Made by a program: the position numbers and the translations under genes
Origin: Pseudomonas prosekii
GTDB lineage: Bacteria > Pseudomonadota > Gammaproteobacteria > Pseudomonadales > Pseudomonadaceae
Direction of reading: 5' to 3'
NCBI RefSeq assembly: GCF_900105155.1
Contig: NZ_LT629762.1
Location: 5,837,501 to 5,901,500, forward strand
Length of the DNA stretch: 64,000 nt
Notes under the pieces: generated by a model
The model's input: only the letters and a program-made list of their open reading frames with translations
Database searches by the model: none
Told to the model about the DNA's origin: nothing
In this document: positions 53,405 through 62,185 of the stretch, piece by piece
Layout of the letters: each line of letters opens with the position of its first letter
How positions within the stretch are numbered: the stretch's first letter is position 1

Positions 53405-56368
53405 ATGAACACCGATGAAAAGATCAAACCGATATCGATCAGCACACTGTTGCTGGTGGTGTGCGCCATGCCCGCCGCCGCGCAGGCGCAATACCTGGAA
53501 ACCGGCAAACCCGGCGATGCCGCCAGTTGGCGTTCGGCCGAGTTTCAGCGCGATTGGGGTCTGGCGCGGATGCAGGCCGATCAAGCCTACGCCGCCGGAA
53601 TCACCGGCAAAGGGGTGAAAATCGGTGAGCTGGACTCCGGTTTCGATACCGCCCATCCCGAGTTCGCCAAAGACCGTTATCACCCGGTCAGCGCCAGCGG
53701 CAGCTACCTCAACGGCACGCCGTTCAACGTCAACGGCGCGCTCAACGGCAACAACGATTCCCACGGCACCCACGTCGCCGGCACCATCGCTGCCTCGCGT
53801 GACGGCGCCGGCATGCACGGGGTCGCGTACAACGCGCAGCTCTACGTGGCCAACACCAACGCTAACGACAGCTTCCTGTTCGGCCCAACCCCGGATCCGC
53901 GTTACTTCAAAGCAGCCTATGACGCGCTGATCGATTCCGGCGCGCGCGCGATCAACAACAGTTGGGGCAGCCAGCCGCCCGACGTCAGCTACCGCACCCT
54001 CGACGATTTGCACGCTGCGTACGCCCAGCATTACAACCAGGGCACCTGGCTGGACGCCGCCGCCGACGTTGCCCGGCGCGGCGTGATCAACGTGTTCAGC
54101 GCCGGCAACAGCGGTTATCCGAACGCCAGCGTGCGCTCGGCGCTGCCGTACTTTCAGCCGGACCTTGAAGGTCATTGGCTGGCGGTGTCGGGGCTCGACC
54201 AAGGCAATTTGCAGAAGTACAACCAGTGTGGCATCGCCAAATACTGGTGCCTCAGCACTCCCGGCGCGAAGATCGACAGCACCATTCCCGATGGCGGATA
54301 CGCGATCAAGTCCGGCACCTCGATGTCGGCGCCGCACGCCACCGGCGCCTTGGCGCTGGTGATGGAACGCTACCCGTACATGAACAATCAGCAGGCGCTG
54401 CAAGTGCTGTTGACCACCGCGACGCAGCTCGATGGTTCGATCACCGATGCGCCGAACAATCAGGTCGGCTGGGGCGTCGCCAATCTGGATCGGGCGATGC
54501 GCGGGCCGGGACAATTGCTCGGCGCGTTCGACGCCAATCTGGGCGCGGGGCAGAGCGATGTCTGGAGCAATGGCATCAGCGACAAGGCGTTAATTCAGCG
54601 GCAGCGCGAAGACCTCGCCGAGCACAGCGCCTGGCAACAAACCCTGAAGGACAACGGCTGGGAAAACGGTGTGGCGGCGGGCGCCAGTCAGCAGGATCAG
54701 ACTGACTACGCGGTGGGCATGGCGCGCGATGCCGCTGCGGCCAGCCGCGTTTATGAAGGCAGCCTGACCAAATCCGGCGCCGGGCGTTTGCTGCTCAGTG
54801 GCGACAGCACCTATCGCGGGCCGACCACGGTCAACGGTGGATTGCTGGTGGTCAACGGTTCGCTGACTTCCGCCGTCACCGTCAATGACAACGGCACGTT
54901 GGGCGGTTCCGGACGCATCGGCGCACTCACCGCAAATGCCGGCGCTACGGTGGCGCCGGGCAACTCCATCGGCACTTTGCAAGTGGCTGGCGACGTGACG
55001 TTTGCGCCCGGTTCGACCTACGCCGTGGAGCTGTCGCCGACCAGCAGCGACCGCATTGCCGCGGGCGGTACCGCCAGGGTCATTGGCGCTACGGTCAGTC
55101 TGTCGCTGGAAAACAGCCCGACATTGCTCAGCACTGGCGAGGTGCAAAGTCTGCTCGGTCGCCAGTACGACATTCTGCAAGCAGCCGGTGGCGTTCAGGG
55201 GCAATTCGGCGCGGTGTTGCCGAATTACCTGTTCATCGGCGGCAGCCTCGACTATTCCGCGACCGGCGTCGGCCTGAACATTCAACGCAACGCAACGAGC
55301 TTCGCCAGTGTCGGGCAAACGCCGAATCAGCGTGCGGTGGCCGGCGCGGTCGAAGGTTTGGGCGCGGGCAATGCGGTGTACGAAAGTGTGCTGCTGTCAC
55401 CGTCCGCGAGTTCGGCGCAACAGGCGTTTCAGCAATTGTCCGGGGAGATTTATCCGGCGCTGGGCTCTGTGCTGATCAACGACAGCCGTTACTTGCGTGA
55501 TGCGGTCGGCGAACGTCTGCATGACGCAAACGCCGCACAGAGCAATGGCTGGATCAAAGCCCTCGGCGCTTGGGGCAAGACGGATGATCGCCACGACACG
55601 GCGGGTTACACCACCTCGATTGGCGGATTGCTCGGCGGTGTCGACGGGGCGCTGGATGAGCAGACGCGCATCGGTCTGGTCGCCGGTTACAGCGACAGTT
55701 CGGTGAGCATGGGCTCGGGCACGCATTCTTCGGCGCAGGTCGACAGTTACCACCTCGGCGCTTATGCCGGTCGCGAACTCGGTGCCTGGCGCCTGAGCGC
55801 GGGCGGCGCCTACAGCTGGCATCGCGCGGACGTGAAGCGTGACCTGCAATTCGCCGAGGTCAGCGCCAAGCAGAAAACCAAGGTTGACGCGGCGACTACT
55901 CAGGTCTTCGGCGAAGCGGCGTATCGCTTGAACCTGCAACCGTTGGCACTGGAGCCGTTTGCCAACCTGGCTTACGTGCATCTCGACACTGAAGGTTTCA
56001 CCGAAAAGGGCGATGGCGCCGCGCTGAAAAGCCATGGCGATACTCGCGATGCGGTGCTCAGCACGTTGGGTGTGCGCGCGTTGAAAACGCTGAATCTCGC
56101 CGGTCAGCAACAGCTCGACCTGAGCGGCAGCCTGGGCTGGCAGCACAATTTGAGCAGCGTTGATTCGCAGCAGCACTTGGCGTTCGCCAGCGGCGGCACG
56201 GCGTTTTCGGTGGAAGGTGCGCCGCTGGTGCGCGACGCCGCGTTGGTCGGCGCCCACGCCAGCCTGGCGCTGAGCCGCGACGTGCGGGTCAACCTCGATT
56301 ACACCGGCCAACTGGCCAGCCGCGAAAAAAGCCACGGCGTAGGCCTGAGCCTCAATTGGCAGTTTTAA
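53405..56368 (+). CDS. subtilase autotransporter 1
   Basis: A 987-residue secreted serine protease homologue, like PspA/PrtA in lipase clusters of P. fluorescens. A signal peptide (about 1-28, ending AAAQA) precedes a peptidase S8 passenger with Asp in GELDSGFD (about 73-80), His in SHGTHVAGT (about 119-127) and Ser in GTSMSAPHATG (about 305-315). A PATR-like linker (LLSGDSTYRGPTTVNGGLLV) joins it to a C-terminal beta-barrel (about 710-987) ending in GVGLSLNWQF, with terminal Phe. The open frame runs upstream through REP sequence; ATG 53405 begins the signal peptide. Confidence 0.95.
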   Translation: MNTDEKIKPISISTLLLVVCAMPAAAQAQYLETGKPGDAASWRSAEFQRDWGLARMQADQAYAAGITGKGVKIGELDSGFDTAHPEFAKDRYHPVSASGSYLNGTPFNVNGALNGNNDSHGTHVAGTIAASRDGAGMHGVAYNAQLYVANTNANDSFLFGPTPDPRYFKAAYDALIDSGARAINNSWGSQPPDVSYRTLDDLHAAYAQHYNQGTWLDAAADVARRGVINVFSAGNSGYPNASVRSALPYFQPDLEGHWLAVSGLDQGNLQKYNQCGIAKYWCLSTPGAKIDSTIPDGGYAIKSGTSMSAPHATGALALVMERYPYMNNQQALQVLLTTATQLDGSITDAPNNQVGWGVANLDRAMRGPGQLLGAFDANLGAGQSDVWSNGISDKALIQRQREDLAEHSAWQQTLKDNGWENGVAAGASQQDQTDYAVGMARDAAAASRVYEGSLTKSGAGRLLLSGDSTYRGPTTVNGGLLVVNGSLTSAVTVNDNGTLGGSGRIGALTANAGATVAPGNSIGTLQVAGDVTFAPGSTYAVELSPTSSDRIAAGGTARVIGATVSLSLENSPTLLSTGEVQSLLGRQYDILQAAGGVQGQFGAVLPNYLFIGGSLDYSATGVGLNIQRNATSFASVGQTPNQRAVAGAVEGLGAGNAVYESVLLSPSASSAQQAFQQLSGEIYPALGSVLINDSRYLRDAVGERLHDANAAQSNGWIKALGAWGKTDDRHDTAGYTTSIGGLLGGVDGALDEQTRIGLVAGYSDSSVSMGSGTHSSAQVDSYHLGAYAGRELGAWRLSAGGAYSWHRADVKRDLQFAEVSAKQKTKVDAATTQVFGEAAYRLNLQPLALEPFANLAYVHLDTEGFTEKGDGAALKSHGDTRDAVLSTLGVRALKTLNLAGQQQLDLSGSLGWQHNLSSVDSQQHLAFASGGTAFSVEGAPLVRDAALVGAHASLALSRDVRVNLDYTGQLASREKSHGVGLSLNWQF

Positions 56369-56390
56369 CCGCGCTGAAGGCCCACACGGT

Positions 56391-57112
56391 CCCGTAGCAG
56401 CTGCCGAGGCACGAGGCTGCGTTCGGCTGCGAAGCAGTCGTGAAATCTGGCGGTTCGGTGTTCGCGTCAGACCGTGGGGACAGGGTTTACGACTGCTGCG
56501 CAGTCGGACGCAGCCTCGCAGGCTCGGCAGCTGCTACAGGTTGGCGATCGGCTGGGCGAACGCGACGAAGAGAAAAGCCTCGGTGTGGGGCTTAGCTTGA
56601 CTGGGAGTTTTGATGGTGTTGAAGGCCGCCACGGTCCCGTAGCAGCTGCCGAGCCCGCGAGGCTGCGTTCGGCTGCGAAGCAGTCGTGAAATCTGGCGGT
56701 TCGGTGTTCGCGTCAGACCGTGGGGCAGGGTTGGCGACTGCTGCGCAGTCGGACGCAGCCTCGCAGGCTCGGCAGCTGCTACAGGTTGGCGATCGGCTGG
56801 GCGAGCGCGACGAAGAGAAAAGCCTCGGTGTGGGGCTTAGCTTGACTGGGAGTTTTGATGGTGTTGAAGGCCGCCACGGTCCCGTAGCAGCTGCCGAGGC
56901 ACGAGGCTGCGTTCGGCTGCGAAGCAGTCGTGAAATCGGGCGGTGCGGTGTTCGCGTCAGACCGTGGGGCAGGGTTGGCGACTGCTGCGCAATCGAACGC
57001 AGCCTCGCAGGCTCGGCAGCTGCTACAGGTGAGTGATCGGCTGGGCGAACGCGGCGAAACGAAAAGCCTCGGTGTGGGGCTTTGCTTGAGTGGGAGTTTT
57101 GAGAATTAACGG
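56391..57112. repeat. three 245-bp tandem repeats with REPs
   Basis: CCCGTAGCAGCTGCCGAG begins at 56391, 56636 and 56881, spaced exactly 245 bp. Each unit holds an inverted REP pair (GTAGCAGCTGCCGAG... and ...CTCGGCAGCTGCTACA) of the class found beside RAYT. Each also holds a segment reading AAAAGCCTCGGTGTGGGGCT that, in frame, encodes KSLGVGLSLTGSF, similar to the end of the preceding autotransporter (KSHGVGLSLNWQF). The third copy ends in a diverged version of the same segment. Confidence 0.85.
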
Positions 57113-57147
57113 CGGATGCGCCGGACTGGATTGCCCGCTCGCGCAGA

Positions 57148-57245
57148 ACCCTGTGGGAGCGAGCTTGCTCGCGATGGCGGAGTGACAGGCGACATCGATG
57201 TCGAGTGTCACGACCTCATCGCGAGCCGCGAGCAACCGCGCTCTC
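57148..57245. repeat. REP pair, GTGGGAGCGAGCTTGCTCGC class
   Basis: GTGGGAGCGAGCTTGCTCGC and a degenerate inverse (GCGAGCAACCGCGCTCTCAC) flank an inner ACATCGATGT hairpin. It lies 50 bases before the second autotransporter. Confidence 0.65.
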
Positions 57246-57298
57246 ACGGATTTTTGGCACAACTCATTTTTTGCAACACAACTAAGGAAGGTCGCTGG

Positions 57299-60200
57299 AT
57301 GAACGTTGAGTACAACAACAAATTTGCCCTGAAAACCCTCAACCTCGCCGTGCTTTGCGCGATGGCGACACTGGGCACTGCGCAGGCTGCGCCATATGTC
57401 GAGAACGGCAAGCTTGGGGATCCGGGCAGTTGGCGCAGCGCCGAGTTCAATGCCGATTGGGGCGTGGGCGCGGTCAATGCGCAGAACGCTTACGCCGCCG
57501 GCTACACCGGCAAAGGCGTGAAACTGGGGATCTTCGACCAACCGGTGTACGCCGCGCACCCGGAGTTTTCCGGCGCCGGCAAAGTGGTCAACCTGGTCAC
57601 CAGCGGCATCCGCGAATACACCGACCCGTATATCCCGGTCAAAGCCGGGGATGCGTTTCTGTATAACGGCGCGCCGTCGGTCGGCTCCGACGGCAAGCTC
57701 GGCGCCCACGGCACTCACGTCGGCGGAATTGCTGCCGGCAGCCGCGATGGCGGACCGATGCACGGCGTCGCGTTCGGTGCACAAATCATCAGCGCCGACA
57801 ACGGCGACCCAGGCCCTGAAGACGGGATCATTCGCGGCAACGACGGCGCCGTCTACAAGGCCGGTTGGGACGCGCTGATCGCCAGCGGCGCGCGCATCAT
57901 CAACAACAGCTGGGGCATCGGCATCACTGACCGTTTCGACCTTGGCGGACGAGATCCGGCGTATCCGCACTTCACCGTGCAAGACGCGCAGGTGCAATTC
58001 AACGAAATCCAGCCGTTGCTCGGGACCAAACCGGGCGGCGCCTATGACGGTGCAATCGCCGCCGCTCGCAGCGGCATCGTGACGATCTTCGCCGCCGGCA
58101 ACGACTACAACCTCAACAACCCCGACGCCATCGCCGGCCTCGGCTACTTCGTGCCGGACATCGCGCCGAATTGGGTCACCGTCGCCGCCCTGCAAAAGAA
58201 CCCGGACCTGACCAGCCCCGAGCTCTACAACATCAGCACCTTCTCGTCGCGCTGCGGCTACACCGCCAGTTTCTGCGTGTCGGCGCCGGGCAGCAAAATC
58301 TACAGCTCGATCATCAGCGGCACCGATCCGGCCAACGTCGGCACCGGTTACGCCAACTACAACGGCACCTCGATGGCCGCGCCGCACGTCGCCGGTTCGA
58401 TGGCGGTGTTGATGGAACGCTTCCCGTACATGACCGGCGCGCAAGTCGCCAGCGTCTTGCGCACTACCGCCACCGACCTCGGCGCGCCGGGCATCGACGC
58501 GTTGTACGGCTGGGGCATGATCAACCTGGGCAAAGGCATCGACGGCCCGGCAATATTCGTCACCGAGCAAGACGTGCCTGAAGAGTTCCGCATCGAGGGC
58601 GCCTACGGTTCCAGCCAGTTCGTCGCAGACCTGCCGGGCATCGGCGCGATCATCGACGCCGGCAAACCCACCGAACGCGTGTGCAACGACGTGCATTGCG
58701 GGCTCGACACCTGGCGCAATGACATTTCCGGCCACGGCGGCCTGACCAAACAAGGCATCGGCACCCTCGTGCTGACTGGCGCCAATACCTACAGCGGCCC
58801 GACGCTGGTCAATCAGGGACGCCTGGCGATCAACGGTTCACTGGCCTCGGCAGTCACCGTCAATGACAGCGGCATCCTCGGCGGCAATGGCCGGATCGGC
58901 GCACTGACCGCCAAAAGCGGCGGCACCGTCGCGCCGGGCAATTCCATCGGCACCTTGCAAGTGGCCGGCGACGTAGTCTTCGAGCCAGGCTCGACCTACG
59001 CCGTGGAACTGTCGCCGACCAGCAGCGATTCGATTGTCGCCGGCGGCTCGGCCACGGTCAGCGGCGCCACGGTCAGCCTGTCGCTGGAAAACAGCCCGAC
59101 GCTGCTCAGCGCTACCGAAGCGCAAAGCCTGCTCGGCCAGCAGTACAACATCCTGCAAGCGGCCGGCGGCATCCAGGGCCAATTCGCTGCGGTGGTGCCG
59201 AACTACCTGTTTATCGGTGGCGCGCTCGACTACACGGCGACCGGCGTGCAACTCGCGGTCGAACGTAACGCCACGTCCTTCAGCGCCGTCGGCCAGACCC
59301 CGAACCAACGCGCCGTCGCCGCTGCCGCCGAGCAGTTGGGCGCGGGCAATGCGCTGTACGAAACCCTGCTGCTGGCGCCGAATGCCGCGGTCGCGCAACA
59401 AGCGTTCCAGCAACTGTCGGGCGAGATTCACCCGGCGATCAGCAACATGCTGATCAACGACAGCCGCTACCTGCGCGACGCCGTCAGCGCACGTTTGCAA
59501 GAACGTGACCTGTACGACGCCGGCGCACCGACCGATGACAACAGCAACCTGTGGGTGAAAGTCCTTGGTGCCTGGGGCAAGAGCGATGGCGGCAATGAAA
59601 ACGCCAGTTCCACCAGTTCCATTGGCGGCTTGCTGGTCGGTGGCGATGGCTTGATTGCACCTGAAACACGCCTCGGTTTTGTCACTGGTTACAGCGACAG
59701 CTCGATCAGCATGGGTGACGGCACGCATTCCTCGGCCGATGTCGACAGCTACCACTTGGGCGCGTACCTGGGGCATGAAATCGATGCCCTGCGCCTCAGC
59801 GTCGGCGCTGCGTACAGCTGGCATCGCATCGATTCCAAACGTGATCTGCAATTCGCCGAGGTCAGCGGCAAGCAGAAAAACAAACGCGATGCGAGCACCG
59901 CGCAAGTGTTCACCGAAGCGGCGTATCACCTCGACCTGCAACCGTTGGCACTGGAGCCGTTCGCCAAACTGGCTTACGTGCATCTGAACAGCGACAGCTT
60001 CACCGAAAAGGGTGATGCCGCCGCGCTCAAGGGCGGTGAAGACAATCGCGATGCGGTTCTGTCGACCCTCGGCCTGCGCGCGAGCAAAGCGATTGCCTTG
60101 TCCGATCAGAAGCAACTCGAACTGTCCGGCAGCCTCGGCTGGCAGCACAACCTGAGCAGCGTCGATTCCGATCAGCATCTGGCCTTCGCCAATTCGGCGG

Positions 60201-60376
60201 GCAACAGCGGCTTCAACGTGCAGAGCGTATCGCTGGATCGCGACGCGGCGGTCGTCGGCCTGCGCGCCGGACTTGCGTTGAACAACACCACGCGGGTCAA
60301 CCTCGATTACAACGGCCTGCTTGGCTCCAACGAAAAGGACCACGGCGTCGGTCTGACCCTGGACTGGCAGTTCTGA
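57299..60376 (+). CDS. subtilase autotransporter 2
   Basis: A 1025-residue paralogue of the preceding autotransporter (PspB/PrtB-like). The signal peptide ends near residue 30 (ATLGTAQA). In the S8 passenger the Asp motif is IFDQPVY rather than D-S/T-G, while His (AHGTHVGGI) and Ser (GTSMAAPHVAG) are normal, so the triad may still be complete. The linker and barrel (about 500-1025) are very close to autotransporter 1, ending GVGLTLDWQF. The ATG follows AAGGAAGG. It should place or release its protease domain at the surface. Confidence 0.95.
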   Translation: MNVEYNNKFALKTLNLAVLCAMATLGTAQAAPYVENGKLGDPGSWRSAEFNADWGVGAVNAQNAYAAGYTGKGVKLGIFDQPVYAAHPEFSGAGKVVNLVTSGIREYTDPYIPVKAGDAFLYNGAPSVGSDGKLGAHGTHVGGIAAGSRDGGPMHGVAFGAQIISADNGDPGPEDGIIRGNDGAVYKAGWDALIASGARIINNSWGIGITDRFDLGGRDPAYPHFTVQDAQVQFNEIQPLLGTKPGGAYDGAIAAARSGIVTIFAAGNDYNLNNPDAIAGLGYFVPDIAPNWVTVAALQKNPDLTSPELYNISTFSSRCGYTASFCVSAPGSKIYSSIISGTDPANVGTGYANYNGTSMAAPHVAGSMAVLMERFPYMTGAQVASVLRTTATDLGAPGIDALYGWGMINLGKGIDGPAIFVTEQDVPEEFRIEGAYGSSQFVADLPGIGAIIDAGKPTERVCNDVHCGLDTWRNDISGHGGLTKQGIGTLVLTGANTYSGPTLVNQGRLAINGSLASAVTVNDSGILGGNGRIGALTAKSGGTVAPGNSIGTLQVAGDVVFEPGSTYAVELSPTSSDSIVAGGSATVSGATVSLSLENSPTLLSATEAQSLLGQQYNILQAAGGIQGQFAAVVPNYLFIGGALDYTATGVQLAVERNATSFSAVGQTPNQRAVAAAAEQLGAGNALYETLLLAPNAAVAQQAFQQLSGEIHPAISNMLINDSRYLRDAVSARLQERDLYDAGAPTDDNSNLWVKVLGAWGKSDGGNENASSTSSIGGLLVGGDGLIAPETRLGFVTGYSDSSISMGDGTHSSADVDSYHLGAYLGHEIDALRLSVGAAYSWHRIDSKRDLQFAEVSGKQKNKRDASTAQVFTEAAYHLDLQPLALEPFAKLAYVHLNSDSFTEKGDAAALKGGEDNRDAVLSTLGLRASKAIALSDQKQLELSGSLGWQHNLSSVDSDQHLAFANSAGNSGFNVQSVSLDRDAAVVGLRAGLALNNTTRVNLDYNGLLGSNEKDHGVGLTLDWQF

Positions 60377-60399
60377 TCTGACGCAAGGAAGCAGACAAC

Positions 60400-62088
60400 A
60401 TGGGATTGTTTGATTACAAAAACGCCGGCGGCAGCGCCGGCAAGGAGTTGTACAACGACGCCATCGCGCTGACGTTGTACGCCTACACGCCGACCGGCCA
60501 ACCTTTGCCGGCCAGCGCCTGGGCGCCAATTGGCGCAACGGCGTTGGGCTATCACGGCAAGGTCGGGGCGCAAGGCACGTTCTTTGGCGAGAAGGACGGC
60601 TTCACCAGCGCCGAAGCCGAAGTGCTCGGCAAGTACGACGCCGCCGGCAAGTTGATCGGCCTCGGCGTGGCGTTTCGCGGCACCGGTGGCCTGGGCTATG
60701 GCGACACCTTCGGTGACCTGAAAAACAATCTGCTGGCCGCCATCGGCCCGGTGGATTACGCGAAGAACTACGCGAAAAACGCCTTCGACGGCTTGCTCAA
60801 AGATGTCGCGGCGTTTGCTGTCGCCCATGGCATCGGCGCCAAAGACGTGCTGGTCAGCGGCCACAGCCTCGGCGGTTTGGGCGTCAACAGTGTGGCCGAG
60901 TTGAGTGGTGACAACTGGGGCGGGTTCTTCAAGGAAGCCAATTACGTGGCGTTCGCTTCGCCGACGCAAAGCGCCAATGTAATGAACATCGGTTATGAAA
61001 ATGATCCGGTGTTTCGGGCGCTCGACGGCACCACGTTCAGCAGCGGCTCGCTGGGCAAGCACGATGGTTATCAGGCGTCGGCGACCAATAACATCGTCAG
61101 CTTCAATGACCATTACGCGTCCACCGCGCAGAACCTGGCGCCGTTCAGCATTCTCAATCCGCTGAGCTGGTCGGCGCACGGTTCGCTGGGTTATGCCGAT
61201 GGCTTGAATCGGGTGATTGATTCGGCGTTCTACGACCTGACCAGCAAGGATTCGACGCTGATCGTTTCCAATCTGCAGCAGGATTCGCGCGGCAAGACCT
61301 GGGTCGAAGACTTGGGCCGCAGCGGCGAGCCGCACACCGGCAGCACGTTCATTATCGGCACCGACAGCAGCGATTTGCTCAAGGGCGGCGTCGGCAATGA
61401 CTTCATCGAGGGGCGTGATGGCGACGATCGTTTTCGCGATGACGGCGGCTATAACATCCTGCTCGGCGGCAAGGGCCACAACACCTTTGAACTGCAAAAA
61501 CCGTTGCAGAACTTCAGTTTCGCCAATGACGGCGACGGCACGCTGTACGTGCGCGACGCTTACGGCGGCATCAGCCTGACGCGCGACATCGGCGCGCTGG
61601 TGAGCAAGGAGCCGGGTGCTTGGTTTGGCAGCAAGGACGTCACCCACACCGTCAGCGCCAATGGCTTGCTCAACGGCACGGCGTTGACCCACTACAACCA
61701 TTCACTGAATGGCGACGCTTACGGCAATACGCTGGCGGCGACGCAGGATGGTGACTGGCTGTTCGGCCATGCCGGCAACGACCTGCTGCGCAGCGACAAA
61801 AGCCACGTGACCTTCGTCGGTGGCGCCGGCAATGACGTGATGCACGCGGGCGCCGGCAACAACACGTTTCTGTTCAGCGGCGCCTTTGGTTTTGACACGA
61901 TCAACGGTTATCAGGGCAGCGACAAATTGGTCTTTATCGGCGTGCAGGGCGCGGGGCAGGGCTATGACTACACCCAGCATGCCGCGCAAACCGGGCAGGA
62001 CACGCTGCTCAAAGTCGGCGATTTTGCCGTGACGCTGGTGGGCGTCGGGCTCGATCACCTGTCCTCCTCGAGTTTTACTTTTGCATAA
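60400..62088 (+). CDS. type-I-secreted lipase/polyurethanase (PueB/LipA-like)
   Basis: A 562-residue family I.3 lipase. It lacks an N-terminal signal peptide. The nucleophile elbow is VLVSGHSLGGLG (Ser about 156). Calcium-binding RTX repeats appear at GGVGNDFIEGRDGDD and GGAGNDVMHAGAGNN. The hydrophobic C-terminal tail (SSSSFTFA) is the type I signal. Family members hydrolyse long-chain triglycerides and polyester polyurethanes. It lies 23 bp after autotransporter 2; the RBS region GCAAGGAAGC also resembles an Rsm site. Length is nearer PueB (about 565) than TliA (476). Confidence 0.95.
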   Translation: MGLFDYKNAGGSAGKELYNDAIALTLYAYTPTGQPLPASAWAPIGATALGYHGKVGAQGTFFGEKDGFTSAEAEVLGKYDAAGKLIGLGVAFRGTGGLGYGDTFGDLKNNLLAAIGPVDYAKNYAKNAFDGLLKDVAAFAVAHGIGAKDVLVSGHSLGGLGVNSVAELSGDNWGGFFKEANYVAFASPTQSANVMNIGYENDPVFRALDGTTFSSGSLGKHDGYQASATNNIVSFNDHYASTAQNLAPFSILNPLSWSAHGSLGYADGLNRVIDSAFYDLTSKDSTLIVSNLQQDSRGKTWVEDLGRSGEPHTGSTFIIGTDSSDLLKGGVGNDFIEGRDGDDRFRDDGGYNILLGGKGHNTFELQKPLQNFSFANDGDGTLYVRDAYGGISLTRDIGALVSKEPGAWFGSKDVTHTVSANGLLNGTALTHYNHSLNGDAYGNTLAATQDGDWLFGHAGNDLLRSDKSHVTFVGGAGNDVMHAGAGNNTFLFSGAFGFDTINGYQGSDKLVFIGVQGAGQGYDYTQHAAQTGQDTLLKVGDFAVTLVGVGLDHLSSSSFTFA

Positions 62089-62114
62089 GGACTGCACGCA
62101 CTGAAATGCTCCGG

Positions 62115-62138
62115 AGCGCCTCGTCCCAGAGGCGCTTT
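62115..62138 (+). terminator. hairpin between lipase genes
   Basis: AGCGCCTC and GAGGCGCT form a perfect 8-bp stem around 6 bases, 26 bases past the first lipase stop, followed only by TT. It may attenuate transcription of the second lipase gene. Confidence 0.6.
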
Positions 62139-62185
62139 GGCTGTGAGCTATCTCTGACAATTCCAACAAAAGAGAGGCAATAGCA

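Noticed and set aside
56474..57036. Open frames of 71 and 116 codons in the 245-bp repeats
   Set aside because: They are made of REP sequence plus a decayed autotransporter end, without start signals; treated as repeats.
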